Position numbers and translations under genes: made by a program. Under the pieces are notes generated by a model. The model was not told where the DNA came from. It saw nothing but the letters and a program-made list of their open reading frames with translations, and did not search any database. Positions 34,624-46,825 of a DNA stretch of 64,000 nucleotides are shown in pieces. The DNA is from Basidiobolus meristosporus CBS 931.73 (lineage: Eukaryota; Basidiobolomycota; Basidiobolomycetes; Basidiobolales; Basidiobolaceae). The DNA lies in NCBI GenBank assembly GCA_002104905.1, contig MCFE01000002.1, positions 248,001 through 312,000 of the forward strand, read 5' to 3'. Position 1 is the stretch's first letter. Each line of letters begins with the position of its first letter.

Positions 34624-36383
34624 GACAAGGTTGGTACTTCACAATGAAACGTAGGTTGGCAGATAGAAGGATGAGAATGAATAAATGGAAAAATGCCAAC
34701 TGTACTTCGAGCTGAATTTAGTTCCATGCCTGACTCGCCCACATATATATAACCCCTTCGGTTAATTTACCGGTAGATGCGCCGCTAACTATTTAGGAAA
34801 CCACCGCTACGATCTACCTTGCGGACTCCATCAATTACAACAGTGGATTCATTGCTCGCTCGAGACGATTTGAGACGATCCGCTCATCTTTCAATACGCC
34901 CTGCACTTTATGCGGCCGTGGCTCGGTGGTATCCAAAGACTTCTTACACACAACAGACAACACCTCTGTGCCGTATGTATTCCACACACACCCTTTGGAT
35001 CGATATCTCTAGTATTTTTTCTAGGATTCCTGCGAGCCATTCAGGTCTTATGATACCATATACAACTACCAAATCGGTTTTTTTTCAACAACCTATACGC
35101 TCTTACCTTGAGCCTCGGTAAAACTTCCTCCGAAGTTTGTGGTCTGTAGGTTTTGGGTTATGAGCAATACTCTTTAAGGATGATGCATCAGGTCACAATA
35201 TTTCCATTCGAGGGAATTTAGCAAAAATGTAGCCATGGTCCGTACTGCACCATCGCCATAACCCGGAGATATTCCTGTCACGAGCTAAGGAAGAAGATAC
35301 TATAGATGGGAAATGAGTTCTTCTACCACCCTTCCTTAGAACCCTTGTATGGTCCCAGCATGCATCTCAACCCGCAAAGATACGCTGATGTCCTAAGGAG
35401 CGGATGGTGACATTACCATACTATTTATACTTGGTAGCCTTGATTAGTCAATCCTCATCTTTGATGATCCAGGCAAGTCATCTAGGTGCACTGTTTCCAA
35501 TTAAGAGCTCGACATCATCAATTCGAGTACCGATTGGGGAACTGGACCAAGGTTATGGAAAATAGCCTTCTCCCAATAGATGTCGAGATGCAATCTTCGC
35601 CAATAGAAGTTGCTGCGAAGCTATTGGATGTAAGCTTTTAAGCATCAATGGATTTGGGAATTTGTTAAGCATCGAATGTGCTCTAGTCGAGGTTGCGAGT
35701 TACAATGTTTACCTCCAAGCTCTGGCTCTGTATGAGCACGTCAATCAGTTTTTGACAGGTTGGGAGTACGTCGCTCTGTAGTCCTCGATACGAATTGGTG
35801 TCACGGTAAACCTTGATTGTCGCTATGCCCCATTTACCTGGTCATTCCCAACCATTCAGCCATCACACAATCAAATCATTCGTCTCCCCTGGGATTATGA
35901 ATTCACAGACAGGGATAGACTCGGCATCTGGTTCTACAAAGGGCCATATTTGGTATTTCTATCACTATCACAACCATATATCAGGTATCCAATTGGAAAT
36001 TTCTCTCGCATAACGTCAGAGAACGGTTGAATCCACGGCCTTCGTATTCGCCACCCATCCAACGCTCCTATGGCATACCTCCAAGCACAGCGTACATTCT
36101 TGGGTTGAAACAAATACCGTGGAATTGTTCATCTGCCCCATGGCGAGATTCATAATGTACATTCAATCCTCTCGATTGATAAATAATCTCCGTCTAAACC
36201 ATGCCCATTAGTTACAGAGGCATCAAACAGACGTCGATGGTGATTATTTGTTGACGCGATAGAGGCTGCATATCGCATGCACCTATATAACGCTGCTATT
36301 GCTCGTTACGAATGAACCCACCGCTAACTCCCATTAATCACTAACGAGCTTCCGCCTCTTTTGTAAATTCATTTTTGGATTCT
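34624..36383. other. Long intergenic region (1.76 kb), no gene recognised
   Basis: Contains the transporter promoter (TA run 34742-34752) and the TATA box of the next gene (36284-36290). ORFs at 34819-35121 and 35813-36013 start at non-ATG codons or lack recognisable motifs. I see no tRNA, repeat or transposon here, so a spliced small gene or an RNA gene cannot be excluded. Confidence 0.35.
36284..36290 (+). promoter_or_regulatory. TATA box (TATATAA)
   Basis: Lies about 100 bp before the ATG at 36384 and supports the downstream unknown gene as transcribed. Confidence 0.45.
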
Positions 36384-36851
36384 ATGCTCTGTATTGTTGG
36401 CTATTGTTTCCTTGGGGAATCGGAGATGCCGCTAAAGAAAGAACATCACGTGAAGTTCTCTGAAATAAACCCATTTGACCACCGAATACTGGGCGTGGTC
36501 AGCCTGAATGGAGACTACCAGGTTCCCAAGAACGTAGGTTCGAAAGTACACCATCTTAAGGATGGCACACGGATGTGCGTGTTGGTGAAATCCGGTAAGG
36601 ACCAATTTGTCGGCTACCAGGAGCAGGATCCATTCCGGAGTCTGGTGAGATTCCCTATGGGATTGTGCAGGACCGATCCTAACTGGCTGGCTAAAAAATG
36701 GGCCCAGATATCACAGGACTCCGGCTACGAGGAAGACTATTCCTCCGCGAACACTGCTAGCGACCAATACAAATTGAACACAATGAATTATCCCACTTCC
36801 CCTCCGTCCGAAGACAACGCCCACTTTACGCAGGTCGATTTGACCGCATAG
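36384..36851 (+). CDS. Protein of unknown function, single exon
   Basis: A 155-residue ORF (ATG 36384), or 142 residues from the second ATG at 36426 (MPLKKEHHVKFSEINPFDHR). It is not recognised. Seen: a compact N-terminal half with mixed charged and hydrophobic residues (ILGVVSLNGDYQVPKN; MCVLVKSGKDQFVGYQEQDP) that could be a small beta domain, then a disordered Ser/Asn/Asp-rich tail ending DLTA. The first-ATG version would add a hydrophobic MLCIVGYCFLG start that weakly resembles a signal anchor. A TATA box upstream and an AATAAA-like signal at 36916-36923 support expression. It converges with the AUH-like gene. No function can be given. Confidence 0.55.
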   Translation: MLCIVGYCFLGESEMPLKKEHHVKFSEINPFDHRILGVVSLNGDYQVPKNVGSKVHHLKDGTRMCVLVKSGKDQFVGYQEQDPFRSLVRFPMGLCRTDPNWLAKKWAQISQDSGYEEDYSSANTASDQYKLNTMNYPTSPPSEDNAHFTQVDLTA

Positions 36852-36967
36852 ACATTCGATAACCATGATAGAAATTTGGAAATACCTTTACCGACTATGT
36901 ACGTATCTAACATAATAAATATTGCCCCAAGACTCACAGGTAATGGTGTTTATTGTATATTGTACAG

Positions 36968-38304
<1,337 letters not shown>

Positions 38305-38651
38305 ACTTTGAATGGGAGTGAGCTGTTGGAAAGTTTCTGAGCCTGCTTCTTCAACTATAAATCCGCCTTTTCCCCGTGGGAAAAACGTCTCATATGTACA
38401 CTAGTATTACTAACATCCGCCAATGAGCTTCCTGGAGGGATGGCATTCTTCGCTAAGCCATTAATTTCCGCGGAACGTGGGAAAATGGGCCTTGGATGAG
38501 TAGAGGATTTAATCACACTGCTAACATCTTGCCCAAAGTTGATAAAATGAGCATAAGATTGTCAATGACGTCATGAGGATCAGGCTTTTAATGTCTATAA
38601 CAAAGCGAGCCTTCTGTTGTACACACCAGCTTACTCCGTTAGTGACTAATA
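38305..38651. other. Divergent promoter region
   Basis: 347 bp between the AUH-like and SH3BGRL-like starts; nothing else is recognised. Confidence 0.35.
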
Positions 38652-39116
38652 ATGTATTATCCTTGCGAAACTCCCATTCCTGAAGACCGCGCCAAGGTTG
38701 TAGAGATCTATGGTTCCTCTATTTCTGGAAACATGCAGGTTTGTCATCAAGTTCCCCAAGTTTTTCTCCCCGTCGAATACTAAATCAACCGTTATCTGGG
38801 CTAGATTAAAGACAGACAACAGCGACTTGAGAGTATCTTAAACTCTCGCAAGATCCCCTTTGAATTCGTGGACATTGCTGCCGATGAAAAAGCCAGAAAC
38901 TACATGAAACGTAAGAACCTGAATAAGACTACCGAGTTGCCACAAATCTTTGTGGATGGAGAGTTTCGTGGGGTAGGCCCTTTACTTCTATACAGGTCGT
39001 TCTGCTCGTTTGCAGGGTACTCACATAGCTTTTGTATCGCCCCAACTTAGATATTCCAAGACTTTGAAGAGGCACACGAAGCTGAACAATTGAACAAGTT
39101 TCTTTACGATGAATAA
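38652..39116 (+). CDS. SH3BGRL-like thioredoxin-fold protein
   Basis: Small glutaredoxin-like protein. Seen: three exons join as MYYPCETPIPEDRAKVVEIY, GSSISGNMQ then IKDRQQRLESILNSRKIPFE, FVDIAADEKARNYMKRK, LPQIFVDGEFRG and IFQDFEEAHEAEQLNKFLYD. The SGN-x-IK-x-xQ turn in place of a CxxC redox site, the FVDIAADE strand-helix and the PQIF cis-proline segment are the SH3BGRL hallmarks. The glutaredoxin active-site cysteines are missing, so it is probably not an oxidoreductase. Introns are 38739-38807 and 38972-39049 (approximate), both phase 0. About 107 residues, normal for the family. The biological role of the family is poorly known; adaptor or regulatory function is inference. Confidence 0.82.
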
Positions 39117-39992
39117 AGTTGGGAGGGAAACCGCGCTATTGTCGCCATTTCCACCATTTCGAGAACTATGTTCATTAGGTAATCTCAATGTCGTATTTTC
39201 TATGGACAGACAATGTACTACTCCACCAATTGAGAAGGTACAGCAGATCAAGCCATTACAGACGTTATTGTGGTATGAACATTTAGAATGGTGCCATGAC
39301 TCATCCTACGAGAAGTTGCTTAGCTGCTGATGTCGTAGAGAATGCATGTACAAAATGACCAAGCCCTATTACGGGTTTGTGGCTTGTTGTTCGGCATCTT
39401 TACCAACTTTGATCACCATTCACTCTAAGCTGTCCATACCGGCACTAAATCATTTTAGCACTACTCGAGCGCGCCCAGCTATTTATGACGCTTGCCCCAC
39501 CTAGATGCCACCATTTCCGCATATTTCAACGGAAAATCAGCATGATTAGCAGGAAAATATTGATACATGCCACGTTTCAGGGGCTGAAACCCAACATGAA
39601 CTAATGTATGATTGCAACGTCTACCTAGGGCGATCAGGAAATAAACTATATCATCTATGCACAGGATGATCCATACATTGCACTGCCTGTCAATATATCG
39701 CGCATTGCATAGAGTTGACAATTTCACATGTGTTGGTGGTCAAAGGCAGTTGGAGGAACAGATCAGATGTCTAATACTAGAACTTCCGAAGTGCCGCGTT
39801 GTTTCGTGAAAATAAAGTTGATTCATTTGCATCGAAACTGTTAGTGAAAAACACCTAAACCTCCGAATGGTCCACATGAACACAAACAAACGAAGCTGTA
39901 CCCACATAAATATTCGCCTTCTGAGCGATGAATCTGTACTTTATCTTCTCTGTCCTCAGTGTATCCGAATCTCACATCAACATACTATTTCC
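39117..39992. other. Intergenic region, no gene recognised
   Basis: Between SH3BGRL-like and the secreted-protein gene. ORFs on both strands here have no recognisable motifs. Confidence 0.35.
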
Positions 39993-40919
39993 ATGAAATC
40001 TTCCTTCTCCCTCACAGTGGCTACTGCCTTGACCCTTCTTTCCAAGGCTCATGTGAGGTCAGCCCCCATCGAAGAATCTATTCATGAAAGATCTCTATTA
40101 GGCGGCGAGAATCCAAACAACATCGCCAACATCTTGAATCTATCGGGCTCCCAGGGAAAAGGGAAGAATCTACTGGGAAATGGGATCCTCGGTAACGGAA
40201 ACGACCCATCAGCTGATCAACTCAAAGGAAGTGAACGCACTCCACTTAAAGGAAAAGGCGGTAAACTCGACCTATTGGGACAGGTCCAGCAACTACTAAA
40301 TCAACCCAAAGGGAAGGCACTTCTGAAACGTGGCTTAGACAAGGGGCTCCTCTCCAAAGATGTGCTTAACCAACTTTTATCGAAGCCCAAAGTAAGCTCC
40401 GATGAAAACGAGACCCCAAACTCACGGGTACTGTCCACACCCTTGAGTGGTGCATCAAAGGGAGCTAATCCTTTATCCAACATATTAAACTTGGGATCTG
40501 GCGACAAAGGTGCCAATACTGGCAAGCCATTAAGTGGCTTGAATCTGCTCAAGCGCGACTTGCCGATAGATATTTTGAGCGGGTTGACAGGGGGCAAGTC
40601 TGCGTCCGGGAAATCTATTTTATCCGCTCCGGAGACTATAAATAGGGATGAGAGGGTACGAGAGCAAGAGGAAATCACAAGAATATTAGATGATAAAAAA
40701 GAGAAAGAGAAAGCAATCATTCAAGGCGCCACTAATTCAGACGCGCCCAGAGAAGCTGGCCTTTTACGTATCGTGAAGATATCAAGGGAGAAAGTAAATA
40801 GTGAGCCTGTCATATCTAGAATTCAAACTACCAAAGTCAAAGAAGAGAAGCAAGGCAATCTTGGCTTGGGAAAGATAGAAATCTTGAAACTGGGAACCAG
40901 CGGAAAGTCAATGATATGA
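39993..40919 (+). CDS. Predicted secreted Gly/Leu/Lys-rich repeat protein
   Basis: Not recognised as a known family. The ATG at 39993 is preferred over upstream in-frame ATGs because it gives an N-terminal signal peptide, MKSSFSLTVATALTLLSKAH, with a likely cleavage near VRSA-PIEE. The mature part is low complexity: NPNNIANILNLSGS recurs as NPLSNILNLGSGD; LLGNGILGNGN; several LLKRGL/LLKRDL stretches. These KR sites could be cut by a Kex2-type protease. The C-terminal third is charged and predicted helical (EQEEITRILDDKKEKEKAII). It has no cysteines, which argues against hydrophobin or cysteine-rich effector classes. About 309 residues. A cell-wall or secreted matrix or signalling protein is possible; nothing firmer can be said. 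Confidence 0.6.
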   Translation: MKSSFSLTVATALTLLSKAHVRSAPIEESIHERSLLGGENPNNIANILNLSGSQGKGKNLLGNGILGNGNDPSADQLKGSERTPLKGKGGKLDLLGQVQQLLNQPKGKALLKRGLDKGLLSKDVLNQLLSKPKVSSDENETPNSRVLSTPLSGASKGANPLSNILNLGSGDKGANTGKPLSGLNLLKRDLPIDILSGLTGGKSASGKSILSAPETINRDERVREQEEITRILDDKKEKEKAIIQGATNSDAPREAGLLRIVKISREKVNSEPVISRIQTTKVKEEKQGNLGLGKIEILKLGTSGKSMI

Positions 40920-41177
40920 AGTGAATTTATGACTACTCCTCACATTTGATCTATTTATTTTATTCCGAGATATCAATAGGATTGTTTATCTCTAGAACCG
41001 CGATATTTAAGTAAACCATCCATTACCAATAGCAGTCCCCATATCTCTCTTCCATGGAAGTAATAAATTTAATCATTTACAACGTTTTCTTTTTTTCCTG
41101 CTTTTTTTCAAGATTAAAATCCGTAGGTCAGATTCAATTTAACGAGAGGCTTGGACCACCCACAACACAACACTCTC

Positions 41178-42778
41178 ATGCTTGTTTGCTCTTGCGGTTC
41201 AACTGATATCATCGAGGATGCTCAGCTAGGCGCGAACATTTGCGCTTCTTGTGGATTAGTACTAGACGAAAATACCATCACCACAAATGACGGCGGGGAA
41301 TTTGATGGGCAAACACATGTCAACAATAAAGGTGTTCCATACAGCAGTGCCGCTACCGGGAGCTGGGTCCAACTACAACTGAGAGAGAAAAACCAATATC
41401 GTTTAGTAAGCAAAAATTTTCCCGAACACCACTGACTTTTAAGTCAGCAGATACGTTGGATCCCCTTGACTAACACTCGACTCTTAGTACCTTGTACATT
41501 TATTTATAGACAAACTCACCTCCATGTTGCATCTTAATTCATACTCTGAGAGAACAAAGCATTTATACGCATCTTACATTCAACAAGCGAAAGGTCCCCG
41601 ATACGGGCGCAAAGGAGAGCTCATAGGTGCGGCTTGCCTGTATATTGCCATACGTGAAGAGGAAAAAGGCCTTGGCTTGGATAAAGTAGCGGTATGTACT
41701 ACGGACTCTGATTTTTATTGTACGTCAGCCACTTATAAACTACTCTTGTAGAGCGCGGCGCAATGTAACGCTTTTCTTCTTGGGCGGATTTACTGCCAGG
41801 TCAAGACGCAGCTAAACATCGTCACCCCCGAAATCGATCCTTGTCTGTTTGTAGAGGCCGTACTAAGCCAGGTGTATCATCAAGTCAACGAATCATACAG
41901 GCGCTATAAGTTCCAAGAACTTTCTCTTCATAAGGTGCTGGAGTTGTGTGGAAATGCGCTGAACATACTTAAGGAGGCTGGGGTAGCAATTGGACGTCGG
42001 CCAAAGATGGTTGCATGTGCCAGCATACTCTTGGTGATCGAAGGGCTGGAGCAGGAGAATCTCGCCAAGAGCTTCCTGGATATTATTGTGATAGCATCTG
42101 GGTGCCCCGTGCAGGCAATCAAGCAGCGATACAAAGAAGGGATGGAGGTAATGATCAAGTACGCGAACCGTCTCCCTTGGGGCGGTGACATTACAAAGAA
42201 GAATATTTACCAACATCTGTTGGATGTAATCAATTACTTTGAGGTCATCAGCTCACAAAGCCCACTGCCCTCACCACAGCCTAGCGAGAGCACGGAAGAC
42301 ACCACAGAAAAGCGCAAACTTGACCAATTCATCGGCATTCCCTCGTATCAGCGCAGCCTTACCAAGAAGCAAAAGCGCCTACCGAAGATCACGTCTGCAG
42401 AGAACAGAATCAAAGATATCCTGTTTCCCACTCAACACAAGGACCCTGAGGACTCCGCTGCGTCCTACGATGAAGATAGCTTATTGATACAAAGGCTACT
42501 ACTTCATAAGATTCCTAAGGATCGGTTAACCTCAGATAGCTTGAAGAATCTGCGCTCACTAGCTCAGGGAATCGTGAACGATATACAGAAAGATCCAGAG
42601 TCTGATGAGCTCTTGAGCTCTTCTGAGCAGCTCGGATACTTCAGAACCGAACATGAGGTAATTTGACCCTACTATTAGCGTTTCCACGTGACTAAACTAA
42701 CACCTTCCAACTTAGATTCGTATGGTTTTGAAGGCTCAGCCCGACTGGTGTGCTTATGATTCAGCGCCTTCATTGTAA
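41178..42778 (+). CDS. TFIIB-family TFIIIB subunit, BRF2-like
   Basis: TFIIB-like factor for RNA polymerase III initiation. Seen: an N-terminal zinc ribbon CSCGSTDIIEDAQLGANI then CASCGLVLDENTI, in which the first knuckle is CxC rather than CxxC. Two cyclin-like repeats follow: SERTKHLYASYIQQAKG and GRKGELIGAACLYIAIREEE; then LELCGNALNILKEAGVAIGR and MVACASILLVIEGLEQ. The C-terminus SDELLSSSEQLGYFRTEHE joins, across an intron, IRMVLKAQPDW. That end resembles vertebrate BRF2 (acidic-Ser, then YLRTP-E-V), and the GRRPKMVACASILL helix corresponds to the BRF2 GRHPLP segment. The long C-terminal domain with homology blocks that marks Brf1 is absent. Four introns. The gene could also be a divergent Brf1 or TFIIB paralogue. 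Confidence 0.7.
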
Positions 42779-42868
42779 AACCTCACCTCTACATTGTACA
42801 TTAAACGAATAATCCCGAAATAAATGAATTTAACAAACGCTATTTATTGTACAATGAAAATGTTCAGT

Positions 42869-43878
42869 TTAGAGTGCTGTTCCTCTTTCAAAATTATCTC
42901 TAATCTCTTTGGTGTATTTGTCGTATGCACGAGAAATCTTGCGATTGAAATGCATGTTACGTTCGTTGATATACGTAACATCATCCTCCTCGTTGAATGC
43001 GCGACGACGTGACACTTTGGCACGTTTGTCAATTTGCTTTTGTACATCAGACACCAGTCGATCTACCGACTCTTGGTCAGGCTTGTTCTCGACAAAGCTT
43101 AATGAATTGGCGTCCTGGTAGAACTCTTCCGCATCCCCACTAGTGCTGGCCATTAACTTCTGCTCATTATATGCATTCAAATCAGGCTTCAGTTCATTGA
43201 TAAGCTTCTTGTACTTCTTATGTGCGACCTGATTATAATCTGGAGAAGGGTGAGCACGCCGCTGCAAAATACTCGGTTTTTAGAGCACACACTACCTGTG
43301 AATGCTGTGTCAGCCCTCTTAGCCTTCTTCTCTTGTTTCTTCTCCCAGTTCTCCACGCGTTCAACTGAATAGTCCCAGAATCTCTTTCTCTCGTAATCTT
43401 CTCCATTCTCTGTCGCTTCCTACATTTCGTATTATTTAGAAAGTTATAGCCGAGCGATCATCATAGTGTGCGCACCTTGCGGGCCAGTAATCTTTCTGCC
43501 TCGGCCTTCTTTCTCTCGTTACGAGCCTCCTCCTTTGGATTAGTTTTGTTTCTTTGGTGCTCCGCATATAGATCCTGCCTGTTTGCTTTTGTAGAGTCAG
43601 ACTTTGAAGATAAACGAGGTGAGTCAAAAGTTTAACGAGCGCGAAATACAACACATATTTACCAGGCGTTGTCTTAAAGCTTTGAGCTTTTCATATTTCA
43701 AGCGTAAGCTCTCTGGAGCTTTCTCAAGATCAATCTCCTCGCTGTCACTTTCGCTTTCGTAGGCTACGCCCTCTACGACTCTTCTCTTTTCCTTTACGGA
43801 ATTCTCGACCTCCTTTTGTGTGTCCTCATTTACTTGCGAATCGACTGTCTTCTCAGGGATTTCTTGATCCGAAGGCAT
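42869..43878 (-). CDS. SYF2: SYF2 pre-mRNA splicing factor
   Basis: Component of the Prp19-associated complex of the spliceosome, acting in the nucleus. Seen: from the ATG at 43878, MPSDQEIPEKTVDSQVNEDT, an acidic start; then LRLKYEKLKALRQRL; a basic coiled-coil region through the middle exons (NERKKAEAERLLARK-type sequence near 43490); and the diagnostic C-terminal block SPDYNQVAHKKYKKLINELK, VDRLVSDVQKQIDKRAKVS, RRRAFNEEDDVTYINERNMH and FNRKISRAYDKYTKEIRDNF ending ERGTAL. Four exons with introns near 43268-43300, 43420-43475 and 43610-43660. A start at 43986 would add a non-conserved leader. Length and end match the family. Confidence 0.9.
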
Positions 43879-44527
43879 CGCTCTTTGAATTCGGGGGGGG
43901 AGGATAAATCGGTAGGACTGAAGAACTGAGGGTGGAAGTAAATTAGAAATAAAAGGAAGCGATCCTCGTGAAGGGGATTTTTTCAAATTGTCTAAACATA
44001 ATCAGAAAACTAATCGGAAAACTCCAAAGGTGACTAAAACCATCATATGGCAATCATCATGCTTACCAGCTACAAGGGTTAGGCTGGCACGTTCACGATG
44101 GTTCCATTCATGGCGACCAAGTTTCTAATTGGTTTGAATATTGGAGTGTGCAATGCTATAGATTCTTCAATATCAAATTCCGGAATCGAGAAAGATAAAC
44201 ACATTATCCAACAGTAGAATTACAACGCTAAATTCAGCTCGCGTTTTGATTCGTCGAATTTATCACGATTCCTAGATTTACACAAATCATGTTAGGTTTC
44301 GTAGCATTTATTTAGATCCATTTAGAACTCCCTCTTTGGAAATCAATCACTGTATCTGTGGTAGTGCTTTTAAATATTCCTGGCTGGCTTCTTTCCTTTA
44401 CAAACCTAAAGTGTTGACGGCTCTTTCCTTGTGAGCAAGATATATTTTCTTTGCAGTGCCCTCTTCTCAGCCTTTGGTTCAGTTTTCTTATTAGCCTCCG
44501 TTCAACGGCACTAGTTTTCTCCTAATT
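43879..44527. other. Divergent promoter region between SYF2 and SEC61
   Basis: 649 bp; a pyrimidine-rich stretch precedes SEC61, as is common for highly expressed genes. No other gene is recognised. Confidence 0.35.
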
Positions 44528-46229
44528 ATGTCGTGTATGTATTTTACTAGATATATCGCTCTCATACCGAAGATTTCTTTTCTATTAAGACTCACCTCGC
44601 TTGTTTTTGAAATATAGTCAGATTTTTACATTTGATTCGGCCTTTTATGGCTGTACTGCCAGAAATTGCTGCTCCAGACAGAAAGGTAAGTTCATGCGTC
44701 AAGGGTTTTTATCGTTCTGCGTTCAATACTCATCGGTTCTTCTAGATCCCTTTTAGACAAAAGATCTTGTGGACTGCCATCACACTCTTTATTTTCTTGG
44801 TGTGCTCACAGATTCCTCTCTATGGTATCGTGTCCGCAGATACCTCTGATCCTCTTTATTGGATGCGTGTCATCTTGGCTTCCAACAGAGGTACTCTTAT
44901 GGAACATGGTATCACTCCTATCATCACTTCCGGCATGATTATGCAACTGTTGGCTGGTGCGAATATTATTGAAGTTGACTACTCCTTGAAGGAGGATAGA
45001 GTATTGTTCAATGGAGCCCAAAAATGTAAGCGTGGCCTTCCACTTTAACGAAGTGATATTTCATTACTAACCAACCGGACATGATTAGTATTCGCTATCT
45101 TGATTACATTTGGCCAAGCTACTGTTTCTGTTCTTACTGGTATCTATGGTACCCCCAAAGATCTTGGGGCTGGTATTTGCCTTCTTCTCATCATCCAGCT
45201 TTTCACCGCCGGTATGATCGTTATTCTTCTTGATGAGTTGCTCCAAAAGGGCTATGGCCTCGGCTCTGGTATCAATCTGTTCATTGCAACCAACATCTGT
45301 GAGAACATCATCTGGAAGGCTTTGGCTCCCACTACTGTCAACACAGGACGTGGTCCCGAGTTTGAAGGTGCTATTATTGCCACTTTCCATTTGCTCTTCA
45401 CCCGCGAGAACAAAGTCCGCGCCTTGTCTGAAGCTCTTTACCGTAGCAACCTTCCCAACCTCATGAATCTGTTTGCTACTATCGCCGTTTTCGGTGCCGT
45501 CATTTACCTGCAAGGGTTCAGAGTGGAGCTTCCTATCAAGAACAGCCGTGTTCGTGGATTCCGTGGTAGCTTCCCTATCAAGCTCTTCTACACCTCCAAC
45601 ATGCCCATTATGCTGCAATCTGCCTTGACCTCCAACGTCTTCATGATTTCCCAAATGCTCCACAACCGTTTCCCTGACAACATTCTCGTCCGCATTCTTG
45701 GTGTGTGGGAGCCATATGAGGGCACTTCTCAATTCTTTGCTACCAGTGGTTTGGCCTATTATCTTACCCCACCACACAACTTCACTGATGCCATGAAGGA
45801 CCCAATCCACTTTGTATTGTATCTTGTATTCATGCTTGCTGCCTGCGCTATGTTCTCTAGAACTTGGATCGAGGTTTCCGGATCTTCACCCAAGGATGTT
45901 GCCAAGCAGCTCAAGGACCAGAATGTCACATTGGCTGGTTATCGTGACCAATCCATGTATAAGGTTTTGAAGAAGACCATTCCTCTTGCCGCTACCTTGG
46001 GAGGTATCCTTATTGGTGCACTTTCCGTAGCCGCTGATTTGATGGGTAAGTTGTCAGTTGCCGAGTGCGGAGTTGGGTGGAAGGTCTGACTAACACGCTC
46101 TTGCGATATATAGGTGCTATTGGTTCCGGTACTGGTATTCTTTTGGCTGTGACAATTATCTACAGCTATTTCGAAATGTTCGTCAAGGAGCAGCAAGAGG
46201 CTGGAAGCTTGGACGCTTTGCTTTACTAA
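44528..46229 (+). CDS. SEC61: Sec61 alpha subunit, ER protein-conducting channel
   Basis: Ten-helix channel of the ER translocon. Seen: five exons. Exon 1 is only 7 nt (44528-44534, ATGTCGT). The others are 44618-44685, 44746-45025, 45089-46045 and 46114-46229; all joints are GT-AG and in frame. The protein starts [20 protein letters not shown]. It contains [20 protein letters not shown] with the plug region after it, [52 protein letters not shown] with the ribosome-contact loop, YFTSN-type [35 protein letters not shown] with the second cytosolic loop, and a C-terminus [16 protein letters not shown]. It resembles animal Sec61A more than yeast Sec61 in its N-terminus. Third-position C is frequent, suggesting high expression. 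Confidence 0.97.
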
Positions 46230-46825
46230 GCAAGGGGGTGGAAGCCAAACTAACAAGATATTCATTAATAGTATACATAGTACTTTTTAAATGATGAAAG
46301 CCCATATTCTTCCAATACAGTTCACCACCCAACCCTATTAGAGCATAACCCACTTTTCCGAGGGATCCCAGGCAACCAAGGATGCCCCGTAAAAGTGATC
46401 CAAGAAAGTGTATCCCAGCTACGATTCGTATTGATTTCACGGTTGTACTTGGGACTCTTTCTAGATTGTGTTGTGCTCATTTTCTCTTCGACCTACGCTG
46501 TTCACATAGCCATTCTAACTCCCTCAATCAATAAATACTTGCTATGTTTGTACTAAAACTCCAATCTATCCTATCCTGCCTGAGGATTGACGTGCACGTT
46601 GTAATGCTCGATAAATGCTGGGGTAAATGCCAGTTCGTCGAGAAATCATCGGATTCTTAATTTGGTAAGAAACCTCTGACCGAGCCCAAGTAAAGGAAAA
46701 TTTTTGGGATTTGTGAGGGGAAAATTTCCACCGGCGAGAGCAGTATATTTGTAGTAGTCAACGACGCACTTTTATCGTGTTTAAAAGATATCGACCAGCA
46801 GCTTCCACTTGGTAACGCTCGAAGT
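46230..46825. other. Intergenic region, no gene recognised
   Basis: SEC61 3' flank and mL45 promoter; nothing else is recognised. Confidence 0.35.

Noticed and set aside
34819-36013. ORFs at 34819-35121 and 35813-36013 as genes
   Set aside because: The first opens at a non-ATG codon. Neither shows domain, intron or promoter support.
45085-45810. Minus-strand ORF of 241 codons inside SEC61
   Set aside because: Antisense shadow of the long SEC61 exon, produced by its biased codon use; no family features.
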